Program-made: the position numbers and the translations under genes
Shown here: positions 1 to 5,182 of the stretch, in pieces
How positions within the stretch are numbered: the stretch's first letter is position 1
How the letters are laid out: the number at the start of each line of letters is the position of its first letter
Assembly: GCA_946479825.1 (NCBI GenBank)
Contig: CAMLHU010000173.1
Span: 1 to 5,182 of the forward strand
Origin: an uncultured Gemmatimonadota bacterium
GTDB lineage: Bacteria; Gemmatimonadota; Gemmatimonadetes; Gemmatimonadales; GWC2-71-9
Length of the DNA: 5,182 nt
Direction of reading: 5' to 3'
The notes under the pieces: generated by a model
Told to the model about the DNA's origin: nothing
Seen by the model: only the letters and a program-made list of their open reading frames with translations
The model's database searches: none

Positions 1-443
1 TCCCCACCGAGGCGCTGGGGCCTGAGGGGGAAGAGCTCCGCAAGCTCGGCGCCGAGTTCGGGGCCGTCACCGGGCGGCCACGGCGGTGCGGGTGGTTCGA
101 CGCCACCGTGGTGCGGTACTCGGTGCGGGTCAACGGCCTCACCGGGCTCGCCGTGACCAAGCTCGACGTCCTCGACACCTTCGACCAGATCCAGGTCGGG
201 ACCGCCTACACGCTCGACGGCGCCTCCTGCGAAGAGATGCCGGCCGACGTGGACCGCCTGGCCCGGGTGCGGCCGGTGTACGAGACCCTCCCCGGCTGGA
301 AGCGCTCGACCGGCGGCGCCCGCCGCCTGGCCGACCTCCCGCCCGAGGCCCGGGCCTACCTCGACCGGCTCCAGGACCTGGCCGGCGCCCCGATCCGGTA
401 CGTGAGCGTGGGGACGAGGCGGGATCAGATCATCGAGGTGTGA
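1..443 (+). CDS. purA: Adenylosuccinate synthetase, C-terminal part (left-truncated)
   Basis: Joins IMP and aspartate, using GTP, to give adenylosuccinate: the first committed step from IMP to AMP, in the cytosol. The frame is open from base 3 and gives 146 residues, about the last third of a family that is usually near 430 residues. Visible family signatures are TGRPRRCGWFD (residues 23-33 of the visible part), then NGLTGLAVTKLDVLD, which carries the TKxD guanine-recognition motif of PurA, then the substrate-region block PVYETLPGW, and the terminal PIRYVSVGTRRDQIIEV. The usual terminal motif is SxGPxR; here the proline is replaced by threonine (SVGTRR), a mild deviation. The stop is TGA at 441-443. 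The upstream part, with the P-loop and IMP-binding residues, lies outside the window. Followed after 97 bp by glyS on the same strand. Family assignment is secure. Confidence 0.96.
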   Translation, partial: PTEALGPEGEELRKLGAEFGAVTGRPRRCGWFDATVVRYSVRVNGLTGLAVTKLDVLDTFDQIQVGTAYTLDGASCEEMPADVDRLARVRPVYETLPGWKRSTGGARRLADLPPEARAYLDRLQDLAGAPIRYVSVGTRRDQIIEV

Positions 444-449
444 GGCGCG

Positions 450-498
450 CCCTCCCTTCTCCCTCCCGCCCCTATCCCCTTACCTTTCTCCCTGACCA
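450..498 (+). repeat. Pyrimidine-rich low-complexity spacer upstream of glyS
   Basis: Bases 450-493 contain only three purines, and the tract ends in CCCTGACCA (490-498). Units of about 7 bases can be read toward the end (TATCCCC, TTACCTT, TCTCCCT), but the periodicity is weak. The same 9-mer CCCTGACCA ends the repeat tract before the epimerase gene at 3737-3745. The rest of the purA-glyS gap (499-540) shows no promoter or Shine-Dalgarno that I can defend. Confidence 0.55.
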
Positions 499-540
499 GT
501 CGCTCAATCGGGGCGACCCTTCCCTTCTCGTTCGCGATCC

Positions 541-1869
541 ATGGCCACTCCCACCCTGATGGAAAAGCTCGTGTCGCTGTGCAAGCGGCGCGGATTCGTG
601 TTCCAGTCCTCCGAGATCTACGGCGGGCTCGGTTCCGTCTGGGACTACGGCCCGCTGGGGGTCGAGCTCAAGAAGAACGTGAAGGACCGCTGGTGGCGGG
701 CGATGGTCCACGAGCGGGACGACATCGAGGGGATCGACGCCGCCATCCTGATGCACGCGAAGGTCTGGGAGGCGTCCGGCCACGTGGCCGGGTTCAGCGA
801 CCCGCTGGTGGACTGCCGCACCTGCAAGGCCCGCTTCCGCGCCGACAAGCTTGGGGACGCGCAGTGCCCGCAGAAGCCGAGCAAGCACCCGGGCGAGCAC
901 ACCACCTGTGACCTGACCGAGCCGCGCAACTTCAACCTGATGTTCAAGACGTTCATGGGCCCGGTGGAAGACCAGGCCGCCGTGGTGTACCTGCGGCCGG
1001 AGACGGCGCAGGGGATCTACGTCAACTACCTGAACGTCCTCAACAGCTCGCGGCAGAAGGTGCCGTTCGGGATCGCCCAGATCGGCAAGGCGTTCCGGAA
1101 CGAGATCACCCCCGGCAACTTCATCTTCCGGACCCGCGAGTTCGAGCAGATGGAGATGCAGTTCTTCGTCGCCCCCGGGACCGACCTCGAGTGGTTCGAG
1201 CGCTGGCGCGAATGGCGGATGGCGTGGCACCACGGCATCGGCCTCACGCCCGCCCGGCTCCGGTGGCACCAGCACGGGCCCGGCGAGCTCGCCCACTACG
1301 CCAAGGCGGCGTACGACATCGAGTACGAATTCCCGTTCGGCTGGAGCGAGATCGAAGGGATCCACGACCGGACCGACTTCGACCTGGGCCGGCACCAGGA
1401 GCACAGCGGCAAGAAGCTCGAGTACTTCGACCAGGCCGCCAACACCCGTTACCTCCCGTACATCGTGGAGACCTCGGCGGGCGCGGACCGGGTGACGCTG
1501 ACGCTCCTGGTGGACGCGTACCGAGAGGAAGAGGTCGAAGGCGAGACCCGCGTGGTGCTGGGGCTCCACCCCTCGGTGGCGCCGATCAAGGCCGCGGTCT
1601 TCCCGCTGGTCAAGAAGGACGGGATGCCCGAGATCGCCACGTCGCTCTACAACGACCTGCGCGGGCGGTTCCGGTGCTTCTACGACGACAGCGGCGCGAT
1701 CGGACGCCGCTACCGCCGGATGGACGAGGTCGGTACCCCGTTCTGCATCACCGTGGACGGCGAGACCGCCGGCGACCAGGCCGTCACCATCCGCGCCCGC
1801 GACGCGATGACCCAGGAACGCGTGGCGCTCGACAAGGTGGCGGGGTGGGTGGGGGATCGGCTCGGGTGA
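541..1869 (+). CDS. glyS: Glycyl-tRNA synthetase, single-chain dimeric (alpha2) class II type
   Basis: Charges tRNA-Gly with glycine using ATP, in the cytosol. It is 442 residues, close to the usual length of the single-chain bacterial enzyme and unlike the alpha/beta GlyQ-GlyS form. In order: the N-terminal GlyRS block with [16 protein letters not shown] (25-40); motif 1 region [18 protein letters not shown] (75-92); a cysteine cluster C92, C95, C109, C123; [13 protein letters not shown] (125-137); the glycine-site motif RPETAQGIY (162-170); class II motif 2 from FRNE to FEQMEM (185-206, with R186 and E188); motif 3 [12 protein letters not shown] (312-323, R317); and an anticodon-binding (HGTP) domain from about 345 to the end. 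The fourth cysteine is separated from the third by 13 residues rather than the usual CxxC. The ATG at 541 fits the family N-terminus, but no Shine-Dalgarno precedes it (CGTTCGCGATCC). Confidence 0.97.
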   Translation: MATPTLMEKLVSLCKRRGFVFQSSEIYGGLGSVWDYGPLGVELKKNVKDRWWRAMVHERDDIEGIDAAILMHAKVWEASGHVAGFSDPLVDCRTCKARFRADKLGDAQCPQKPSKHPGEHTTCDLTEPRNFNLMFKTFMGPVEDQAAVVYLRPETAQGIYVNYLNVLNSSRQKVPFGIAQIGKAFRNEITPGNFIFRTREFEQMEMQFFVAPGTDLEWFERWREWRMAWHHGIGLTPARLRWHQHGPGELAHYAKAAYDIEYEFPFGWSEIEGIHDRTDFDLGRHQEHSGKKLEYFDQAANTRYLPYIVETSAGADRVTLTLLVDAYREEEVEGETRVVLGLHPSVAPIKAAVFPLVKKDGMPEIATSLYNDLRGRFRCFYDDSGAIGRRYRRMDEVGTPFCITVDGETAGDQAVTIRARDAMTQERVALDKVAGWVGDRLG

Positions 1870-1875
1870 TGGGTG

Positions 1876-1952
1876 TGGAGGGGGGGGAAGTGAGCAGTAA
1901 GCAGTAAGCGGTGAGAGGGAAGAGGGTAGAGGGAATAGGAAGCGGGAAAAGT
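1876..1952 (+). repeat. Purine-rich degenerate 7-bp tandem repeat after glyS
   Basis: After a G-rich start with a run of eight Gs (1880-1887), consecutive 7-base units can be read without gaps: GTGAGCA (1890), GTAAGCA (1897), GTAAGCG (1904), GTGAGAG (1911), GGAAGAG (1918), GGTAGAG (1925), GGAATAG (1932), GAAGCGG (1939), GAAAAGT (1946). On the minus strand these become TGCTTAC, CGCTTAC and CTCTCAC, the same style as the TTCACCG/TTTACCG units at 3719-3739. The tract is almost pyrimidine-free on the + strand. The remaining spacer, 1953-2000, holds no clear promoter or terminator. Confidence 0.75.
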
Positions 1953-2000
1953 GGCGGATGGTCCTCCTCGCCTCTTCAACACAACGACTGCGAGCGGAAC

Positions 2001-2270
2001 ATGATCCACGAGACGACGACCACCATCTCCGGCGCCGACGTGCTGCAGCGCGCCAAGAAGTTCTTCGCCGAGCGGGTGCCGCAGTACGCGGCGTTCCCGG
2101 ACGAGCAGGGGGCCGATTGGCTCACGCTGCGGGGGCAGGGCGGGGAAGAGGTCGCGATCGCGGTGGTGAGCGAGGGCGGGCTCACGAAGATCCGGGCCTC
2201 CACCCTGATGTTCGACCAGGGCGTGGCGCGGTTCCTCAACACCCTGCCGGCGCCGGAGGTGATGGTATGA
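2001..2270 (+). CDS. Small protein of unknown function (89 aa), upstream of the ubiquitin-like gene
   Basis: I do not recognise the family. The protein begins MIHETTTTISGADVLQRAKK and has an N-terminal amphipathic helix (about 10-25), then a stretch rich in alternating hydrophobics that looks like beta strands (WLTLRG, EEVAIAVV, LTKIRAST at about 40-70), and a last helix (FDQGVARFLNTLP). No signal peptide, membrane segment or cysteine is seen; it is probably cytosolic. The frame also stays open upstream to a GTG at 1911, but that extension would be translated from the 7-bp repeats, so I chose ATG 2001, with a weak purine patch (GAGCGGA) before it. Its stop overlaps the next start as ATGA (2267-2270), so it is probably co-translated with the ubiquitin-like gene. 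A small alpha/beta partner or ligand-binding fold is possible, but that is only a guess. Confidence 0.82.
   Translation: MIHETTTTISGADVLQRAKKFFAERVPQYAAFPDEQGADWLTLRGQGGEEVAIAVVSEGGLTKIRASTLMFDQGVARFLNTLPAPEVMV
2255..2263 (+). promoter_or_regulatory. Strong Shine-Dalgarno for the ubiquitin-like gene
   Basis: GGAGGTGAT is a full complement to the usual 3' end of bacterial 16S rRNA. Its GGAGG core is 7 bases before the ATG at 2267. It lies inside the last codons of the upstream gene. It is the only textbook ribosome binding site in the window and fixes the start of the next gene. Confidence 0.88.
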
Positions 2271-2524
2271 GCGCCCTGTCGGTGCGGGTCCGGGTGCAGG
2301 ACGCGTGGGAGAATGTGCCGCTCACGCTCGACGCGACGACGCCGCTCGCCACGCTCAAGCGCGAGGCGCTCACGCGCGCGCGCCGTCCCGGCGACCCCGA
2401 TCGCTACCAGCTCAAGTTCCGGGGCGCGGCGATCCTCGACGAGGCGCGTTCGCTGGCGGAGGCCGGCGTGGTGCCCAACGCCGAGCTGATCGTGCTGCCG
2501 CGGCGCCGCCAGCCGGTGCGGTGA
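2267..2524 (+). CDS. Ubiquitin-like (beta-grasp) small protein, 85 aa
   Basis: The sequence follows the ubiquitin pattern across its length: strand 1 SVRVRVQ (5-11), strand 2 VPLTLDAT (17-24), the central helix PLATLKREALTRA (26-38), strand 3 YQLKF (47-51), then RGAAILDEARSLAEAGV (52-68), which matches ubiquitin's AGKQLEDGRTLSDYNI, and the last strand AELIVLPR (72-79), matching STLHLVLR. The C-terminus is RRRQPVR with no diglycine, so as encoded it is not ready for conjugation. It has only two lysines (K31, K50). It starts in an ATGA overlap with the 89-aa gene and has a strong ribosome binding site. No E1, E2, JAB protease or ESX/type VII component is visible in the window. The fold call is by eye and fairly firm. 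The role is unknown: candidates are a non-covalent adaptor or protein-interaction module, a YukD/EsaB-like protein, or a modifier whose enzymes lie elsewhere. Confidence 0.85.
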   Translation: MSALSVRVRVQDAWENVPLTLDATTPLATLKREALTRARRPGDPDRYQLKFRGAAILDEARSLAEAGVVPNAELIVLPRRRQPVR

Positions 2525-2555
2525 GGCGGGCCTGAGCGGGCATCGCACGCTGACC

Positions 2556-2780
2556 TTGGCCGCCGTCGGGTTCCTCGGACTCGACGGCGTGCTGTTTTTC
2601 TGGCTGGCCCGCGCCGCGGGGCGGCCAGGGCTCTATTGGGCGGCCGTGGCCTGCTGGGGCGTGGCCGTGCTGGTGCTGCTGGCCGCGCGAGAACACCGGC
2701 GGCGCCTCGCGGCGATCGCCCGGGAGCGGGAGGCGCTCCGGGCGGCGGCCGAGGAATTGCGCGGACTGGTGAAGCGATGA
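2556..2780 (+). CDS. Small membrane protein with two helices and a charged coiled-coil-like tail (74 aa)
   Basis: No family recognised. Two hydrophobic segments, about residues 2-20 (FLGLDGVLFFWLARA) and 26-44 (LYWAAVACWGVAVLVLLAA), are joined by a short RPG turn, giving a hairpin with both ends on the same side. Residues 45-74 are a strongly charged, Arg/Glu/Ala-rich helix (EHRRRLAAIARERE and on) with coiled-coil character, probably cytoplasmic by the positive-inside rule. The start is uncertain: TTG 2556 is the only common start codon in the frame near the membrane segment, it has no good ribosome binding site, and the frame stays open further upstream. The stop overlaps the deacetylase start as ATGA (2777-2780), which supports real translation. 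It lies 31 bases after the ubiquitin-like gene. Confidence 0.72.
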   Translation: MAAVGFLGLDGVLFFWLARAAGRPGLYWAAVACWGVAVLVLLAAREHRRRLAAIAREREALRAAAEELRGLVKR

Positions 2781-3670
2781 CCCCCATCTATACCCACCCC
2801 GCCTGCCTCCTCCACGACCCGGGGCGCGGCCACCCCGAGACCCCGGAGCGCCTCCGGGCCGTGCTCCGCCGGGTAAAGTCGGCCGGCTATGAGGTCCGGG
2901 ACGCCACACCCGCCACCCTCGACGCGCTCCGGGACGTGCACCCCGCCGCGTACGCCCACGATCTCGAGGCGATGTGCGCCCGCGGCGGCGCCATCATCGG
3001 CCAGGACACGGTCCTCAACGCGGCCAGCTACGACGCCGCGCTCGGCGGGCTCGGCGCCATCCTCGCCGCGGTGGATCACGCCCACGCGGGGCAGGGGAAC
3101 GCCTTCGCCGCGGTCCGGCCCCCCGGACACCACGCCCTTGCCGGCCGAGCGATGGGCTTCTGCCTCTTCGCCAACGCCGTCATCGCCGCCCGGCACGCCC
3201 AGCGGCGCGGTCGCGCCCGGGTGCTGATCGTCGACTGGGACGTCCACCACGGTAACGGTACCCAGGCCCTGGTCGAGGACGATCCGACCATCCGCTACGT
3301 CTCGATGCACCAGTGGCCGTGGTATCCCGGCACCGGCTCCGCCAACGATCGTGGCGTCGGCAACGTCTTCAACGTTCCCCGCGAGCCTGGGCTTCCGCGC
3401 GCCACGTACGTGAAGGACCTCTGGGACGCCATCGCGGCGGCCAGTGATCCCGCCGCCTTCGTGCCTGACCTGGTGATCCTCTCGGCGGGCTACGACTCGC
3501 TCGCCGGCGACCCGCTCGGCGGCTTCACCCTCGAGCCCGCGGACTTCGCCACGCTCACGACCCGGATCCGCGATCGCTTTCCGGACGCCCCCGTCGTCGG
3601 CGTGCTCGAGGGGGGCTACGCCCCCGAACGGCTGGCGGATGGCGTGGTGGCGACGGTCGGCGCGATGTAA
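2777..3670 (+). CDS. Class II HDAC / acetoin-utilisation-type deacetylase
   Basis: A zinc-dependent amide hydrolase of the arginase/deacetylase fold; relatives remove acetyl groups from protein lysines, acetylpolyamines or other small molecules. It is 297 residues, slightly shorter than many family members but complete. Motifs in order: HPACLLHDPGRGHPETPERL (7-26), the family's N-terminal signature; RPPGHH (114-119) with the charge-relay histidines H118 and H119; DWDVHHGNGTQ (153-163) with zinc ligands D155 and H157; HQWPWYPGTG (178-187); SAGYDSLAGDPLGG (236-249) with third zinc ligand D245; and LEGGY (277-281) with catalytic Y281. All metal and catalytic residues are present, so it should be active. 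No signal peptide: cytosolic. The ATG at 2777 sits in an ATGA overlap with the membrane-protein gene, with GGTGA (2768-2772) as a modest ribosome binding site. The frame is open upstream to 2636, but the family N-terminus supports 2777. Substrate cannot be told from sequence. Confidence 0.95.
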   Translation: MTPIYTHPACLLHDPGRGHPETPERLRAVLRRVKSAGYEVRDATPATLDALRDVHPAAYAHDLEAMCARGGAIIGQDTVLNAASYDAALGGLGAILAAVDHAHAGQGNAFAAVRPPGHHALAGRAMGFCLFANAVIAARHAQRRGRARVLIVDWDVHHGNGTQALVEDDPTIRYVSMHQWPWYPGTGSANDRGVGNVFNVPREPGLPRATYVKDLWDAIAAASDPAAFVPDLVILSAGYDSLAGDPLGGFTLEPADFATLTTRIRDRFPDAPVVGVLEGGYAPERLADGVVATVGAM

Positions 3671-3740
3671 CGTCCGCCCGTCCGCCCGTCCGCCTGTCCG
3701 CCCCTCCCCCGTTCCCCCTTCACCGTTTACCGTTCACCCT
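3671..3740 (+). repeat. Tandem 8-bp then 7-bp pyrimidine-rich repeat between deacetylase and epimerase genes
   Basis: Directly after the deacetylase stop come CGTCCGCC three times in perfect tandem (3671, 3679, 3687), TGTCCGCC (3695), and the diverged units CCTCCCCC (3703) and GTTCCCCC (3711). The period then changes to 7: TTCACCG (3719), TTTACCG (3726), TTCACCC (3733). There is no A before 3722. The tract runs to within 4 bases of the epimerase start codon and leaves no room for a normal Shine-Dalgarno. Confidence 0.88.
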
Positions 3741-3744
3741 GACC

Positions 3745-4764
3745 ATGCCCCTCAAACTCTCCGCCACCGTCCAGACCCTCCGGACCCGCCACCCGTTCAT
3801 CATCGCACGCGGGGGGAAGAGCGAGTACCGCACCGTGGTGGTCACCCTGCGTGACGCCGACGGGGTCGAAGGGTGGGGCGAGGCGGCGGGGGTGGCGTAC
3901 TACGGCGAGAGCGCCGAGACGGCGCTCGCGGCGCTCAAGGTATACGAGGGCGTCCTTCCCGACGATCCGTCCGATCTCGAGTCCGCGGAGCGCGGTTTCG
4001 AGGCGGCGCTCAAGGGGAATCCGGGGGCCCGCGCGGCGCTCTCCGCGGCGCTCCACGACCTGGTCGGCAAGCGGCTCGGCGTTCCGCTCTGGAAGCTCTG
4101 GGGGCTCGACGCCGCCAAGGCGCCGAAGAGCACCTTCACCATCGGCATCGACTCGGTCGAGAAGATGCAGGCCAAGGTGAAGGAAGCCGCCGAGTATCCG
4201 ATCCTCAAGATCAAGCTGGGGAGCGACCGCGACATCGAGATCCTGCGCGGGCTCCGGCAGGTGACCGACAAGGAGCTCCGGGTGGACGCCAATTGCGGCT
4301 GGACGCCGAAGCAGGCGGTCCAGATGCTCCCGGTGCTCGAGGAGTTCGGCGTCACGGTCCTGGAGCAGCCGGTGGACCCGCGCGATCTCGACGGCCTGGC
4401 GTTGGTGCGCCGGCACTCGAGCCTCCCGGTCATCGCCGACGAGAGCTGCCTCACCTCGGCCGACATCCCGGCGCTCGTGGGGCGGGTGGACGGGATCAAC
4501 ATCAAGCTCGCCAAGTGCGGCTCGCTGCGCGAGGCGATCCGGATGATCCACGCCGCCCGCGCCCACCGGATGATGGTGATGGTCGGGTGCATGATCGAGA
4601 GCTCCCTCGCCATCACCGCCGCAGCGCACCTCACGCCGCTCGTGGACATCGTGGACCTCGACGGCGCCGCGCTCCTGGCCGACGATCCCTTCGTCGGCGC
4701 GAGCATCGCCGGCGGGCAGGTGCGCCTGCCGGACGGCCCCGGGCTGGGCGTCACCCGGCGATGA
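3745..4764 (+). CDS. Dipeptide epimerase (L-Ala-D/L-Glu epimerase-like, enolase superfamily)
   Basis: Probably epimerises the second residue of a dipeptide; the classic substrate is L-Ala-D-Glu from murein recycling, in the cytosol. It is 339 residues, normal for the family. The N-terminal capping domain (1-about 125) includes EGWGEAAGVAYYGES (42-56). The barrel carries KIKLGS (155-160) with the acid/base lysine pair K155 and K157, metal ligands D181 (VDANCGW), E207 (LEQPVD) and D232 (IADES), and the opposite catalytic lysine in NIKLAKCGS (K254 most likely, or K257). GCMIES (281-286) and the DxD motif D304-L-D306 (VDLDGAALL) are hallmarks that separate dipeptide epimerases from muconate cycloisomerases and o-succinylbenzoate synthases. 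The exact dipeptide is not determined by these residues. The ATG at 3745 fits the family start; the leader is pyrimidine-rich repeat with no Shine-Dalgarno. Its stop overlaps the priA start (ATGA, 4761-4764). Confidence 0.93.
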   Translation: MPLKLSATVQTLRTRHPFIIARGGKSEYRTVVVTLRDADGVEGWGEAAGVAYYGESAETALAALKVYEGVLPDDPSDLESAERGFEAALKGNPGARAALSAALHDLVGKRLGVPLWKLWGLDAAKAPKSTFTIGIDSVEKMQAKVKEAAEYPILKIKLGSDRDIEILRGLRQVTDKELRVDANCGWTPKQAVQMLPVLEEFGVTVLEQPVDPRDLDGLALVRRHSSLPVIADESCLTSADIPALVGRVDGINIKLAKCGSLREAIRMIHAARAHRMMVMVGCMIESSLAITAAAHLTPLVDIVDLDGAALLADDPFVGASIAGGQVRLPDGPGLGVTRR

Positions 4765-5182
4765 CCGCAGGCGCCGGGTTCGCCCAGGTCGCCCTCCCCG
4801 TCGCCGTTCCCGAGCCGTACACCTACCTCATTCCCGACGCGCTCGCGGACCGCGTGGTCCCGGGCGCGCGCGTCGTCGTGCCCCTCCGCAATCGCGAACT
4901 GGTCGGGATCGTCACGGCGGTGGACGTGCCGCCGCCGCCGGCCGCCGCCAAGCCGATCCTCGGCGTTCCCGATCCTGACCCTGCCATCGCCGGGCCGCTG
5001 CTCGAGACGGTCAAGTGGATGGCCGGCTACTACGCCACCCCGCTCGGCCTTGCGCTCAAGGCCGTGCTGCCGGCGGGGCTCTGGGGTGCCTCGCAGGTGG
5101 TGATGGTCCGGGAGGCGGGCGCCGTCGAGGTCGGCGGCACGGCAGCGCAGTTGCTCGACTGGCTCGACCGGCGGGGCGGGGA
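4761..5182 (+). CDS. priA: Primosomal protein N' (PriA helicase), N-terminal part (right-truncated)
   Basis: PriA recognises stalled forks and reloads the replicative helicase. The visible 140 residues cover the N-terminal 3'-DNA-end-binding domain: FAQVALPVAVPEPYTYLIPD (6-25) matches the family opening, PGARVVVPLRNRELVGIVTAV (about 33-53) is the conserved second strand set, and TVKWMAGYYATPLGLALKAVLP (about 83-104) is the usual start of the winged-helix region. The helicase motifs and zinc-binding cysteines lie beyond the right edge. A proline/alanine-rich linker (VPPPPAAA, about 55-62) sits between the two blocks. The start ATG overlaps the epimerase stop, so the genes are probably co-translated, although no Shine-Dalgarno precedes it (GTCACCCGGCG). 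The pairing with a dipeptide epimerase looks like genome packing rather than shared function. Confidence 0.93.
   Translation, partial: MTAGAGFAQVALPVAVPEPYTYLIPDALADRVVPGARVVVPLRNRELVGIVTAVDVPPPPAAAKPILGVPDPDPAIAGPLLETVKWMAGYYATPLGLALKAVLPAGLWGASQVVMVREAGAVEVGGTAAQLLDWLDRRGG

Noticed and set aside
444..451. GGCGCGCC palindrome after the purA stop as a terminator stem
   Set aside because: It is a perfect 8-base palindrome with no loop and no following T run, and is expected by chance in such GC-rich DNA.
472..1569. Long 365-codon open frame on the minus strand
   Set aside because: It lies antisense to glyS, whose protein is recognisable along its whole length. The reading is Arg/Pro/Val/His-rich, typical of a shadow frame in GC-rich DNA, with no recognisable domain.
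1911..2000. N-terminal extension of the 89-aa protein from GTG 1911
   Set aside because: It would be encoded by the 7-bp repeats and gives a low-complexity Gly/Ser/Lys-rich stretch. ATG 2001 is the more natural start.
2001..2524. Type VII (ESX/Yuk) secretion pair: WXG100 protein plus YukD
   Set aside because: The 89-aa protein has no WXG turn and looks alpha/beta rather than a helical hairpin, and no EssC/FtsK-type gene is in view. Only the ubiquitin-like protein fits.
2267..3670. Functional link between ubiquitin-like protein and HDAC-type deacetylase as a modification system
   Set aside because: The deacetylase has only the standard catalytic domain, with no ubiquitin-binding zinc finger, and the ubiquitin-like protein lacks diglycine. 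Adjacency alone is not enough.
3671..3720. Minus-strand G-quadruplex from the C-rich repeat
   Set aside because: G runs of three or more exist, but one loop would be about 13 bases and other runs are only GG. It is a weak candidate without a computed score.
3727..4629. 300-codon minus-strand open frame
   Set aside because: It is the antisense shadow of the epimerase gene, with a biased composition and no family match.

Overview
The window is a gene-dense, strongly GC-rich bacterial chromosomal segment with every supported gene on the + strand. The gene content is mostly core: purine synthesis, translation and replication restart. The high GC, the single-chain dimeric-type glycyl-tRNA synthetase and the low-complexity spacers would fit Gemmatimonadota or a similar high-GC environmental phylum. 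That assignment is inference from general character and was not tested by a search.

Layout: (1) 1-443, the C-terminal third of adenylosuccinate synthetase (purA), cut by the left edge. (2) 444-540, a pyrimidine-rich spacer. (3) 541-1869, a complete glycyl-tRNA synthetase. (4) 1870-2000, a purine-rich spacer built from degenerate 7-bp tandem units. (5) 2001-2780, three small genes: an unrecognised 89-aa protein, an 85-aa protein with a clear ubiquitin-like (beta-grasp) sequence pattern, and a 74-aa two-helix membrane protein with a charged helical tail. (6) 2777-3670, a complete class II HDAC/acetoin-utilisation-type deacetylase. (7) 3671-3744, a spacer of 8-bp and then 7-bp tandem units. (8) 3745-4764, an enolase-superfamily dipeptide epimerase carrying the DxD signature. 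(9) 4761-5182, the start of primosomal helicase PriA, cut by the right edge.

Translation looks coupled at three ATGA overlaps: 2267-2270, 2777-2780 and 4761-4764. The unit 2001-3670 (89-aa protein, ubiquitin-like protein, membrane protein, deacetylase) therefore reads as one operon, and epimerase-priA as a second. The only textbook Shine-Dalgarno in the window lies in front of the ubiquitin-like gene. glyS, the epimerase and priA have no recognisable one.

The two things most worth a second look are the small-protein cluster with the ubiquitin-like protein, and the family of strand-asymmetric 7/8-bp tandem repeats that fills all three larger intergenic gaps. No RNA gene, CRISPR array, insertion sequence or convincing hairpin terminator was seen.
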